From assembly GCA_964463505.1 (NCBI GenBank), contig CAYXDC010000061.1, positions 1 through 19,003 on the forward strand: a stretch of DNA of 19,003 nucleotides, in the 5' to 3' direction. Position 1 is the first letter of the stretch. Each line of letters opens with the position of its first letter. The notes beneath the pieces were generated by a model, which worked only from the letters and a program-made list of their open reading frames with translations, was not told the origin of the DNA and did not search any database. Below are positions 1 through 6,754 of the stretch, piece by piece. This DNA is from JAJZSS01 sp964463505 (GTDB lineage: Bacteria > Chloroflexota > Anaerolineae > Anaerolineales > UBA4823). The position numbers and the translations under genes were made by a program.

Positions 1-54
1 ACCCGTGACCTTCTCCTTGGCAAGGAGGTGTTCTACCAACTGAACTATGCCCGC
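1..54 (-). tRNA. tRNA-Gly (GCC), 3' end cut off by the window edge
   Basis: Read on the minus strand, the acceptor 5' half GCGGGCA starts at position 54. It is followed by a D-arm (GTTC, loop with GTTGG, GAAC) and an anticodon arm whose 7-nt loop TTGCCAA gives anticodon GCC, read as glycine. The T-arm and the 3' acceptor half lie outside the window. The outermost anticodon-stem pair is a C-A mismatch, which is tolerable. It follows tRNA-Phe by 27 nt and is probably cotranscribed with it. Confidence 0.93.
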
Positions 55-81
55 AAAAACGGCCGGTCGACTGGCCGAGAG

Positions 82-154
82 TGCCGAGAGCCAGAATCGG
101 ACTGGCGACACCGCGATTTTCAGTCGCGTGCTCTACCAACTGAGCTATCTCGGC
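82..154 (-). tRNA. tRNA-Phe (GAA)
   Basis: A complete 73-nt cloverleaf can be drawn on the minus strand. The 7-bp acceptor stem GCCGAGA/TCTCGGC spans 148-154 and 83-89, with discriminator A at 82. The D-arm is GCTC/GAGC. The anticodon stem CGCGA/TCGCG carries loop CTGAAAA, so the anticodon is GAA (Phe). The T-stem is GCCAG/CTGGC. CCA is not encoded. The T-loop reads TCCGATT instead of TTCRANN, so the nearly universal U55 is C. This is odd and is listed as a finding. Confidence 0.95.
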
Positions 155-206
155 CTAAACGTGCTTTGCTCCTGAGAGTCTGGCTCTCCGTTCCCGAAGC
201 GCAGTT

Positions 207-234
207 ATTTTACCATATGTGTTTACCTTGTCAA
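207..234 (-). promoter_or_regulatory. Promoter of the tRNA-Phe/tRNA-Gly unit
   Basis: On the minus strand a perfect -35 TTGACA (234-229) is followed after 16 nt by TAAAAT (212-207), preceded by TGG, so it is also an extended -10. Transcription would start near 200, about 45 nt before tRNA-Phe. The leader can form a small hairpin, GAGAG/CTCTC, at 174-188. The TGA stop of the upstream minus-strand gene (231-233) lies inside the -35 box. Confidence 0.85.
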
Positions 235-1082
235 GCACGCCGCGGTCGTGGAGATCTTGCTAACTCTTCAGTGATGCTGGGCGTTTGACCGTTAATGCTT
301 AGTCCTTGGATCTCAATCCAGGCCGGATCCGGGTTCGCCAAAGTTCCGTATCTCAGGCTGCCGTCGGGTCGCCAGGCCGCGTACTGGTTGTCCACCCAGA
401 TGACCAATCCCAGCGGGCCATGAGGAACTATTTTTGTCTCGAACACCAGGTTTCCATCTATGTAAAATTGGACCAGGCTGGTTTCCCACGTCAGGCGGTA
501 GTCGTGCGAGCCTTGTGGAGTCTGATTGAATGCTAGCGCGGTCTCTTTTACAAGCCTGCGGCCCAGCCGGCGCAGCCAACGCGCCAGGGGACGCACCAAC
601 AAAAGAGGTAGAAATGGGATGGCTGTTCCCAGCAGTATGCCCGGCCAGCGTGGTGAGCGGAATACAGCCGCCAGACTGCCGTGCCCATGTAGATCGTCCC
701 GGAGAGAGAGATAATTTTCCGAGGAGGCAAAGAAAAACCAGACTGCATTGGGCAAGGCAGGTAGACGCAAAGCACGTGCGCCAGCAGGCAGCGCCATGCT
801 GAATGGATCGTTCCACAAACCAAATCCCCAGGTGCCTGGCAGTGGATTAGAAGAAGCTCTTGCGGTCAAGCAGAGTTCAAATGGTGCATGCCAGAAAAAA
901 TCCCGTCGTGGCGACTGTCGATAATCATCGAGCTGGGCCAGCCGGTAACTTCCCGCTGGTCCGGCTGGGATTTGGAGCCGGATGCGATCAACCTCGGAGC
1001 ATGTCAGCGTAGCTCCTGGAGTCAGATTTGAGAACAAAGTCGGGGAAGATGGAGTAAATTGCTGCATCTTGTTTAGCATCAT
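231..1082 (-). CDS. Hypothetical protein, concanavalin-like beta-sandwich with a membrane segment
   Basis: This 283-aa protein is not assigned to a named family. The C-terminal third (about residues 190-265) resembles laminin-G/GH16-type jelly rolls: HDYRLTWE, then FYIDGNLVFET, then a Trp-rich stretch with PLGLVIWVDN. The middle part (GTWGFGLWNDPF, then AVWFFFASSENYL) looks like further strands of the same fold. Between them, at about residues 140-165, lies a hydrophobic stretch followed by an Arg-rich tail, so one membrane segment may interrupt the sandwich. No catalytic residues could be assigned, so binding or an unknown role is possible. The start is ATG at 1082 (a second ATG follows directly) with GGAGG at 1093-1097, 10 nt upstream. 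It lies divergent from the 1246 operon and its stop overlaps the tRNA promoter. Confidence 0.72.
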   Translation of the reverse strand: MMLNKMQQFTPSSPTLFSNLTPGATLTCSEVDRIRLQIPAGPAGSYRLAQLDDYRQSPRRDFFWHAPFELCLTARASSNPLPGTWGFGLWNDPFSMALPAGARALRLPALPNAVWFFFASSENYLSLRDDLHGHGSLAAVFRSPRWPGILLGTAIPFLPLLLVRPLARWLRRLGRRLVKETALAFNQTPQGSHDYRLTWETSLVQFYIDGNLVFETKIVPHGPLGLVIWVDNQYAAWRPDGSLRYGTLANPDPAWIEIQGLSINGQTPSITEELARSPRPRRA

Positions 1083-1128
1083 ACCATGCCATCCTCCGCC
1101 TAATTAGCGGGATTTGGGCGCAATGATG

Positions 1129-1134
1129 TATAAT
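1129..1134 (+). promoter_or_regulatory. Possible -10 box (TATAAT) for the 1246-4935 operon
   Basis: A perfect TATAAT lies in the 163-nt divergent intergenic region, 112 nt before the operon start. No convincing -35 is seen at 16-18 nt upstream and there is no TG extension, so the call is weak. The start codon itself is marked by a good ribosome-binding site, GAAGGAG at 1235-1241. Confidence 0.35.
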
Positions 1135-1245
1135 CTTAACCGGTCAGTTTGAATTGCGCTGATTACATCTGGCGCGATTTCAAGTGTAGCCAGTCTCTTA
1201 GCTTGCTCCAAAATCTACCGGCTGAGAGCTTAGTGAAGGAGTTGT

Positions 1246-1893
1246 ATGGAAATAACCTGGTATGGACATTCCTGTTTCCGGCTGACTGAGCGCGGCATGG
1301 CAACCGTAGTCACCGATCCGTTTGATCACCATGCGGTTGGATATGAGGCCTTGAAACTACGCGGGGATATTGTCACTGTAAGCCACGATGCTCCCGGGCA
1401 TAATTTTGTTTCAGCAGTAAAAGGGCGCGCGCATGTGATCACAGGCCCTGGTGAATTTGAAATTGGTGGGGTTTTCATCACGGCTGTGCAAACGAATGGC
1501 AGCCATAAACAAGCCAGTGAAGAACTGCGTAATATTCTTTACGTATTTGACTATGACGGGATTACTGTCGCCCACCTGGGGGATGTCCAGAAAGCCCCCA
1601 ACCAGGCAGAGATTGAAGCCCTGGGCAATGTGAATATCGTATTGGTACCCGTTGGTGGAGGCGGCGGCCTCTCACCTGCCAAGGCCGTTGAAGTCGTCAG
1701 TCTGCTGGAGCCGGGGATTGTCATTCCGATGCATTATGGCACCCCTGAAAGCAGTATTGATCTGGCTCCAGTGGATAAATTTTTAAAAGAGATGGGTCTT
1801 AGCGAGATTGAGCCTATACCTTCGCTGAAGGTGACTCAAAGCTCCATCCCTGATGAAACCCGGGTTGTTGTGCTGAGTTATGAAAAATCCTGA
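1246..1893 (+). CDS. Metallo-beta-lactamase-fold hydrolase (UlaG-like, COG2220 type)
   Basis: 215 aa. The N-terminus WYGHSCFRL, the central HLGDV and the C-terminal IPMHYGTP are the landmarks of the UlaG-like branch of the metallo-beta-lactamase superfamily, whose members hydrolyse lactones, phosphodiesters or other esters with one or two metal ions. The usual HxHxDH metal motif appears only as SHDAPGHN (about residues 46-53). Metal binding is therefore altered from the textbook pattern and the substrate cannot be predicted. No signal peptide is visible, so it should be cytoplasmic. The start is ATG with GAAGGAG 4 nt upstream. It heads a five-gene operon with short gaps or overlaps throughout. 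Confidence 0.85.
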   Translation: MEITWYGHSCFRLTERGMATVVTDPFDHHAVGYEALKLRGDIVTVSHDAPGHNFVSAVKGRAHVITGPGEFEIGGVFITAVQTNGSHKQASEELRNILYVFDYDGITVAHLGDVQKAPNQAEIEALGNVNIVLVPVGGGGGLSPAKAVEVVSLLEPGIVIPMHYGTPESSIDLAPVDKFLKEMGLSEIEPIPSLKVTQSSIPDETRVVVLSYEKS

Positions 1894-1908
1894 AATTGGA
1901 GAACCGAC

Positions 1909-2211
1909 ATGGCTGTCAAGCTTCTCTTGACCTGGGATATTCTGCCTGGGCGCGAACAGGACTATTTTGAGTTTGTAGTGCGCGACTTTATCCCTGGCAT
2001 GCAGCATTTAGGAATGGAGCCTGGAGACGCCTGGTTCACTATGTACGGCAGCCAGCCTCAAATCCTGGTGGCAGCCCAGATGAATAGCATGAATGCGCTG
2101 CAGACGGTCTTGGATTCATCAGATTGGGATAGCCTGACACACCGTCTACTGGATTATGTGGAGAATTTCAACTTTAAAGTCGTACAGGCGCGCGGCGGAT
2201 TTCAGATGTGA
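1909..2211 (+). CDS. Small conserved-looking protein, possible dimeric alpha/beta-barrel
   Basis: 100 aa, no confident family. Its pattern (a beta strand LLLTWDIL, a helix with a Phe/Tyr-rich DYFEFVVRDF, a further strand, then a helix ending in a C-terminal strand FNFKVVQ) resembles small ferredoxin-like alpha/beta-barrel proteins of the NIPSNAP/ABM kind, but that is structural guesswork. It has no Cys and no signal peptide. It begins 15 nt after the preceding gene, with TTGGAG as ribosome-binding site, and its stop codon overlaps the GTG start of mutY (GTGA). The two are almost certainly translated from one message. Confidence 0.75.
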   Translation: MAVKLLLTWDILPGREQDYFEFVVRDFIPGMQHLGMEPGDAWFTMYGSQPQILVAAQMNSMNALQTVLDSSDWDSLTHRLLDYVENFNFKVVQARGGFQM

Positions 2212-3308
2212 GTCCGACTTCATTTGCTGAACCTCTGCTTAAATGGTATCGCACACATGCTCGCCAACTTCCCTGGCGCGGTCAAAATGACCCCTATGCT
2301 ATCTGGGTCTCGGAGATCATGCTCCAACAGACACGTGTGGAGACAGTGATCCCATACTACCAGCGTTGGATGGAAGAATTTCCTACAGTTCATCGATTAG
2401 CCGAGGCCCCATTGCAGGATGTTCTGGCGGCATGGGAAGGTATGGGGTATTACAGCCGGGCGCGTAACCTCCATCAGGCTGCGCAGTATATTGTATCTCA
2501 GGGAGGATCAATCCCGCACACAGCCAGCGCGCTGCGTAAATTACCTGGTGTCGGTCGCTATACTGCTGGAGCGATTGCTTCGATTGCCTTTGGGGAAAAT
2601 GCACCGGCTCTAGATGGCAATATTCGCCGGGTATTGGCGCGCCTGTTTAACGTTGAGGAGCCAGCCCGCTCGCCTGTTGGGGAAGCACGCCTGTGGGAGT
2701 TGGCGGAAGCGCACCTGCCGGACGGTCAGGCAGGAGATTATAACCAGGCGCTGATGGATCTGGGTTCTATGCTATGCACGCCGCGCGCACCTGGTTGTGT
2801 TGATTGCCCACTAGCAGAAATGTGTATCGCCAACCAATTGGGAATCCAGGAGCGGTTACCTGTTGGCACGCCAAAAGCAGTAATCCCCCATCTGCAAGTA
2901 GCGGCAGCGGTCTTAGCCCAAGGCGGGCGCTACTTGATCACGCAGCGGCCCCTAAAGGGGTTACTGGGTGGGTTGTGGGAGTTTCCAGGTGGCAAACAAG
3001 AACCAGGCGAGGCACTAACGGAATGTCTGGCGCGTGAGTTACAGGAGGAGCTGGGTATAAATATTCAGGTTGGCGAGCCGTTAGGCATTTACCGGCATGC
3101 TTATACCCATTTCAGAGTCACAGTGCATACATTCCAATGCCATCTGTTAGATAATCAAGCGCCACAAGCATTGCAAGTGCATGATCTGGCCTGGGTTGCG
3201 CCGGCTGAATTGAAGACATACCCAATGGGTAAAGTAGACCGGCAAATTGCATCCAAACTATTTACGGCTAAAGCCGAAAATCAGCCTGGATCTAGCAGCA
3301 GGTACTGA
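2208..3308 (+). CDS. mutY: A/G-specific adenine glycosylase MutY with intact C-terminal Nudix box
   Basis: 366 aa. It removes adenine mispaired with 8-oxoguanine in base-excision repair. The HhH-GPD domain covers about residues 5-190: SEIMLQQT contains the general-acid Glu36, the hairpin is LPGVGRYTAGAI, and the catalytic Asp136 sits in LDGNIRR. A [4Fe-4S] cluster is bound by Cys190, Cys197, Cys200 and Cys206 (spacing 6-2-5). The C-terminal domain (about 228-350) is Nudix-like and recognises 8-oxoG in known MutY proteins. Here the full consensus Gx5Ex7REUxEExGU is present (about residues 262-285), which is unusual for MutY. The GTG start overlaps the previous stop by 4 nt (GTGA), fixing the start. 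An in-frame hairpin repeat encodes LPDGQAG near residue 170. Confidence 0.95.
   Translation: MSPTSFAEPLLKWYRTHARQLPWRGQNDPYAIWVSEIMLQQTRVETVIPYYQRWMEEFPTVHRLAEAPLQDVLAAWEGMGYYSRARNLHQAAQYIVSQGGSIPHTASALRKLPGVGRYTAGAIASIAFGENAPALDGNIRRVLARLFNVEEPARSPVGEARLWELAEAHLPDGQAGDYNQALMDLGSMLCTPRAPGCVDCPLAEMCIANQLGIQERLPVGTPKAVIPHLQVAAAVLAQGGRYLITQRPLKGLLGGLWEFPGGKQEPGEALTECLARELQEELGINIQVGEPLGIYRHAYTHFRVTVHTFQCHLLDNQAPQALQVHDLAWVAPAELKTYPMGKVDRQIASKLFTAKAENQPGSSSRY
2714..2734 (+). repeat. Palindromic 21-nt hairpin inside mutY
   Basis: The 6-nt arms CCTGCC and GGCAGG flank an inner GAC/GTC stem, giving nine base pairs with one mismatch. It is translated in frame as LPDGQAG between the adenine-glycosylase core and the iron-sulfur segment. 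It may be a copy of a small dispersed palindrome, or simply local codon choice. No second copy occurs in this window. Confidence 0.5.
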
Positions 3309-3310
3309 GC

Positions 3311-4489
3311 ATGATTATCATTGATGGACACCAGGATTTAGCCTGGAATATGTTGACCTTTGGGCGAGACTATACTCGATCGGTCGCGGAAACACGCCGT
3401 TTAGAAGCTGGATTACCGGTGGAAAGCCAGGCGGGTGTATCCTTGCTTGGCTGGCCTGAATTCCAGCTTGGACAGGTAGCTGTAATTTTCGCCACATTGT
3501 TTGTTACTCCTGAACGCTGGCGCACAGGGGCCTGGGATAACCAGGTTTACTCGGATTATAATCAGGCAGCTCGCCTATATAACGCCCAGCGCGACAGCTA
3601 CCAGCGCCTGGTGGATGAAAATCCTGATCATTTCCAACTGATCCAGAGACGTGCTGATCTACATGCTGTACTTGCCGATTGGCAAGATGTCCTGCCAGAC
3701 CGCTATGAAATGTTAGCCAGAGGGACTTTTCTTGAAGAGCAAGTGCCTGATGAACAGGCTGCTAAAGAAACAGACAGACCAGAAGATCCGGGCCGCAAAG
3801 TGGGATTGGTGCTGCTGATGGAGGGTGCAGAGGGTGTAGGGGAGCCGGGTGAGCTAGAGGAATGGTGGGCGAAGGGAGTGCGCATCATTGGACCTGCCTG
3901 GGCCGGTACCCGTTTTTGTGGCGGGACACGCGAGCCGGGACCGCTGACCAAAGATGGCTATGCCCTGCTAGATGGAATGGCTGCATTGGGCTTTATTTTG
4001 GATGTGAGCCATATGGATGAGATGGCTGCCTTACAGGCATTGGACACCTATCCAGGGGCAATAATCGCTTCCCATGCTAATGTGCAATCACTGTTGAAAG
4101 GCCTGGATAGTAACCGCCATCTGAGTGAACGTGTCATTCATGGGTTGATCGAACGCCAGGCTGTCATCGGCGTAATACCCCTCAATCAGTTTTTACAGGC
4201 TGGTTGGAAATCGGGCGACCGGCGGGTTTTAGTCTCATTGGATCGACTGATCGCCCATGTTGATTCCATTTGCCAGATAGCGGGTGATGCGCAACATGTA
4301 GCGCTCGGCAGCGATTTTGATGGTGGCTTTGGACTGCAGAACGTACCCGCAGAGATTGATAGCATTGCTGACCTGAGAAAGTTAATCCCGATGTTGGCTG
4401 AGCGAGGCTACGCAGAAGACGATATTGCGGCGATCTTGGGGCAAAATTGGGCACGCCTGTTGCAGCTATATTTACCGGAGCACATATGA
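3311..4489 (+). CDS. Membrane dipeptidase family (M19) metallopeptidase
   Basis: 392 aa. The M19 (renal dipeptidase) fold is a TIM barrel with a binuclear zinc site that cleaves dipeptides, often including D-amino acids at the second position. All ligands can be placed: His7 and Asp9 in DGHQD, bridging Glu171 in LLMEGAEG, His234 in VSHMDE, His255 in SHANV, and Asp335 in GSDFDG. No signal peptide is present, so it should act in the cytoplasm. A likely role is recycling of D-amino-acid or dehydro-dipeptides from cell-wall turnover (inference). The start lies 2 nt after the mutY stop with only a weak ribosome-binding site, so coupling is likely. A charged linker at about residues 140-162 is an insertion of unclear meaning. 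Confidence 0.92.
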   Translation: MIIIDGHQDLAWNMLTFGRDYTRSVAETRRLEAGLPVESQAGVSLLGWPEFQLGQVAVIFATLFVTPERWRTGAWDNQVYSDYNQAARLYNAQRDSYQRLVDENPDHFQLIQRRADLHAVLADWQDVLPDRYEMLARGTFLEEQVPDEQAAKETDRPEDPGRKVGLVLLMEGAEGVGEPGELEEWWAKGVRIIGPAWAGTRFCGGTREPGPLTKDGYALLDGMAALGFILDVSHMDEMAALQALDTYPGAIIASHANVQSLLKGLDSNRHLSERVIHGLIERQAVIGVIPLNQFLQAGWKSGDRRVLVSLDRLIAHVDSICQIAGDAQHVALGSDFDGGFGLQNVPAEIDSIADLRKLIPMLAERGYAEDDIAAILGQNWARLLQLYLPEHI

Positions 4490-4935
4490 CCGGAAATCAA
4501 GCTTATCACTCTGTTGGACGAATACGTCTGCGCGTAGGCCTGGCCCTGGTCATCGCAGGGCAAATCCTCTTTATTCTAGGCGCCGATCCGGGCTTGTTTG
4601 GTCTGGATCGCAGTCCAGTGACAGGCTTTATTCAGATTGCTGTTCTCCTGGTTGGTCTGGCGTTGATCTGTATGGGAGGGTTTATAACCCTTAATGCCTT
4701 ATGGAATGGACGCCAGAAAACAATCGCGGCAGATGTAGGTTTAAGACTGGTGGCAACTGGCTATGTAATAGCGGTAGCCGCTGGTATGGCGGATGTGTTC
4801 GGTTTTGGAACCCACATTCTGCCTGCTATCCCCTATTTTGGACCCTGGCAAGCAGTTGGTGTGATGATCGGAGAGGTCATCATCGCCATAGGCTTTGTTG
4901 TAATGATCCCTTATCAGTCCAGGACGGAAGCATAA
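4486..4935 (+). CDS. Four-helix integral membrane protein of unknown function
   Basis: 149 aa. Four hydrophobic helices can be seen, at about residues 15-33, 48-69, 80-103 and 115-138, with short loops. No catalytic or ligand motif was recognised. The chosen ATG overlaps the dipeptidase stop as ATGA, with CGGAG 7-8 nt upstream. An upstream in-frame ATG at 4447 would add 13 residues inside the dipeptidase gene and is less likely. It is the last gene of the operon and is followed at once by a terminator. Confidence 0.75.
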   Translation: MTGNQAYHSVGRIRLRVGLALVIAGQILFILGADPGLFGLDRSPVTGFIQIAVLLVGLALICMGGFITLNALWNGRQKTIAADVGLRLVATGYVIAVAAGMADVFGFGTHILPAIPYFGPWQAVGVMIGEVIIAIGFVVMIPYQSRTEA

Positions 4936-4983
4936 AAAACACCCGTACCGGTTGGCTTGCGCCACTAGACGGGTGTTTTTTTT
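4934..4983. terminator. Bidirectional rho-independent terminator
   Basis: A 13-bp stem (4934-4946 with 4969-4981) has A-tracts on one side and T-tracts on the other. It can therefore stop transcription from both the plus-strand operon ending at 4935 and the minus-strand reductase gene ending at 5013. The loop is 22 nt. Confidence 0.92.
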
Positions 4984-5012
4984 ATAGGAGTCATGTTCTC
5001 TGGCAGTGATTT

Positions 5013-6359
5013 TTATGCGCTACCAATAATGTCCAGCATTTCTGCATTGGTCTTGAATTTGAAATCCTCCAGCCCCAGGCGTTCCGCCTCGCGGCGTTCA
5101 AATGCCTCCAGTTTCCATACTTGATCTTTAGTAATGACCGGTCTACCCAGGCTCTGCAGTTTTGACTGGAGCTGCTGGTTTAATTGCTCTTCATTCACAT
5201 TGGCGGTCTTCCCTTTCAGGTATTGCAGAAGCGCGGTAGCCCCATTTTCACCGTCTTTGCGCGCAACACCTACCAGGCCGCTGCTGGCCTCGCGCGACCA
5301 GCCTGCAACGAAAACCCCCTCAACCGGCTGCCCGCGCTGCGGATCGTAAGCTTCATAAGAGAGACCATTGATCGGGTAAACAGGATTAGGATTTTTAACA
5401 AACTCGTTCCATTGTACCGGCAGACCAAATTCATCATCCACCCGATCTCCGATACAAAAGATTACCGTATCTACATCGATCACGCGTTTGGTGCCAAGCC
5501 CGCGCGCCTTGGTATCTCCATTTTGGGGAACCAGGGTGGTGTCTTCGACTTCCAGCCCACACACTCGCCCTTCTTGATCACCCAGGATGCGCGTGGGAGA
5601 GGCTAAAAAGTCCAGACGGAAGCGTGCCTGGGTGACTGGCTCAAGCGCTTTAGGCAAAGCAGAGAGGATGAAATCGCGCGCCGCATGGAGGTCCTGCCCT
5701 ATGGCTAGCATAATCGGTTTGACACGCTCAAATTCTCGATCCAGGTGATCCAAATCCAGGTTGCGGGCGATGTTCTCCATCTCTTTTTTGGAAAATTTCA
5801 CCTCGGCTGGGCCGCGCCGCGCAACTGCAACAACCTCATCCACCTGCTTCTCGCGGATCAACCAGTGGGCAATGTCCATCATCACATTCCCCACACCGAC
5901 TACTGCGACGCGTTTGCCGATCCGGAAATCATGCGTGCTCTGTGGGGGAAGCTTGTTGTAGTGGTAGACGATATCCTTGGCGTGGTAAACGCCTTGCAAA
6001 TCTTCGCCCGACAGCCCCAACCATTTTGTGCCCTGGGCTCCCACACTGACCAGTCTGGCTTGAAATCCCATCTTTTGAAGGTCCTCCAGGCTGATCCCAG
6101 AGGTCTTGCCCACGCTGACGTTACCAAAATAATCGATTCCGGGGAGCTCGAGGATCTGGCGAAATTGCTTGCGCAGCCCCTCTTTCATTTTGTATTTCGT
6201 GTGATAAATGCCATATTCAGCTAATCCCCCGGGTTTGATATCACGATTGAGCAAAACTACATGTACATCCTGGAGAGCCAGATGTCGGGCAGCAAATAAG
6301 CCTGCTGGTCCAGCTCCAATAACGACGACCTGATACTTTTCTGGATTGTCGGTTACCAC
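5013..6359 (-). CDS. FAD-dependent ferredoxin/NADP reductase (FprA/adrenodoxin reductase-like)
   Basis: 448 aa. The FAD-binding Rossmann motif GAGPAG is at residues 15-20, followed by a GGLAEYGI segment. The NADP-binding motif GVGNVMMDIA lies at about residues 158-167 and resembles the GNGNVALD of FprA. The C-terminal FAD motif is GVFVAGWSREASSGLVG. Such enzymes move electrons between NADPH and ferredoxin or related carriers; a glutamate synthase small-subunit-like role is the alternative. It lacks the N-terminal Fe-S domain of GltD. A tail of about 60 residues (RPVITKDQVWKLE onward) follows the core, as in several reductases of this type. The start is GTG with AGGAGG 4 nt upstream. It stands alone, between a shared terminator and its own promoter. 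Confidence 0.88.
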   Translation of the reverse strand: MVTDNPEKYQVVVIGAGPAGLFAARHLALQDVHVVLLNRDIKPGGLAEYGIYHTKYKMKEGLRKQFRQILELPGIDYFGNVSVGKTSGISLEDLQKMGFQARLVSVGAQGTKWLGLSGEDLQGVYHAKDIVYHYNKLPPQSTHDFRIGKRVAVVGVGNVMMDIAHWLIREKQVDEVVAVARRGPAEVKFSKKEMENIARNLDLDHLDREFERVKPIMLAIGQDLHAARDFILSALPKALEPVTQARFRLDFLASPTRILGDQEGRVCGLEVEDTTLVPQNGDTKARGLGTKRVIDVDTVIFCIGDRVDDEFGLPVQWNEFVKNPNPVYPINGLSYEAYDPQRGQPVEGVFVAGWSREASSGLVGVARKDGENGATALLQYLKGKTANVNEEQLNQQLQSKLQSLGRPVITKDQVWKLEAFERREAERLGLEDFKFKTNAEMLDIIGSA

Positions 6360-6471
6360 GGCGCCTCCTCTTTTTACATTTTCACGTCTGGGTTAGCCAG
6401 AACGCGGTCAGGGTATCTCTGCAAACGTGTGTTCCTTAAATTTGTGAATCAGCGCTTCAGGAAGCTTATTC

Positions 6472-6500
6472 ATTATATACACAGGCAGGCGGTTAAACAA
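6472..6500 (-). promoter_or_regulatory. Promoter of the FprA-like reductase gene
   Basis: On the minus strand TTGTTT (6500-6495) is followed after exactly 17 nt by TATAAT (6477-6472). Unlike most other promoters in the window it has no TG extension but does have a recognisable -35. Confidence 0.7.
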
Positions 6501-6588
6501 GCCTGACATCAATGGCTACCACCTGTTGGTGACCGGGATGGATCAGATTGGTAACTTCATGAAGTGATATATTGCCGGCAGATCGCTA

Positions 6589-6617
6589 TTCACCAATAGA
6601 TCAGAATGTGCTATAGT
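6589..6617 (+). promoter_or_regulatory. Promoter of the M16 peptidase pair
   Basis: TTCACC (6589-6594), a 17-nt spacer, then TATAGT (6612-6617) preceded by TGC, an extended -10. Confidence 0.65.
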
Positions 6618-6754
6618 GGGTTTTTCTCGGGAGGGGTAGATACAGGTTGGATTTTTCTTCCCAAAACCGATTTTATGAATGGTAGCACGTACGCACCTGG
6701 TGGAGCTCTCCGCAACCGCGTGACTCCAAAAAATATTATTTGATGAGGTATTGC

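Larger units (their letters stand above)
6360..6754. other. 395-nt divergent intergenic region
   Basis: No gene was found here. It holds a minus-strand promoter for the reductase (6472-6500), a plus-strand promoter for the M16 pair (6589-6617), and a short palindrome GCTTC-AG-GAAGC at 6452-6463 just downstream of the reductase transcription start, which could be an operator. The 5' untranslated regions would be about 105 nt (reductase) and about 130 nt (peptidases). No known riboswitch fold was recognised. Confidence 0.6.

Noticed and set aside
61..76. Near-palindrome GGCC-GGTCGACT-GGCC between the two tRNA genes
   Set aside because: It is short with one mismatch and no loop. It may be a processing site or chance, too little to call a feature.
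313..816. 167-codon open frame on the minus strand in another frame of the jelly-roll gene
   Set aside because: It lies wholly inside the better-supported 231-1082 frame, with no ribosome-binding site and atypical composition.
4447..4485. Earlier ATG for the four-helix membrane protein
   Set aside because: It would lie well inside the dipeptidase gene, while ATG 4486 forms the ATGA overlap used elsewhere in the window and has CGGAG upstream.
5745..6224. 159-codon open frame opposite the FprA-like reductase (also 5184-5606)
   Set aside because: These are antisense shadows; the minus-strand reductase has full family motifs, a ribosome-binding site and a promoter.
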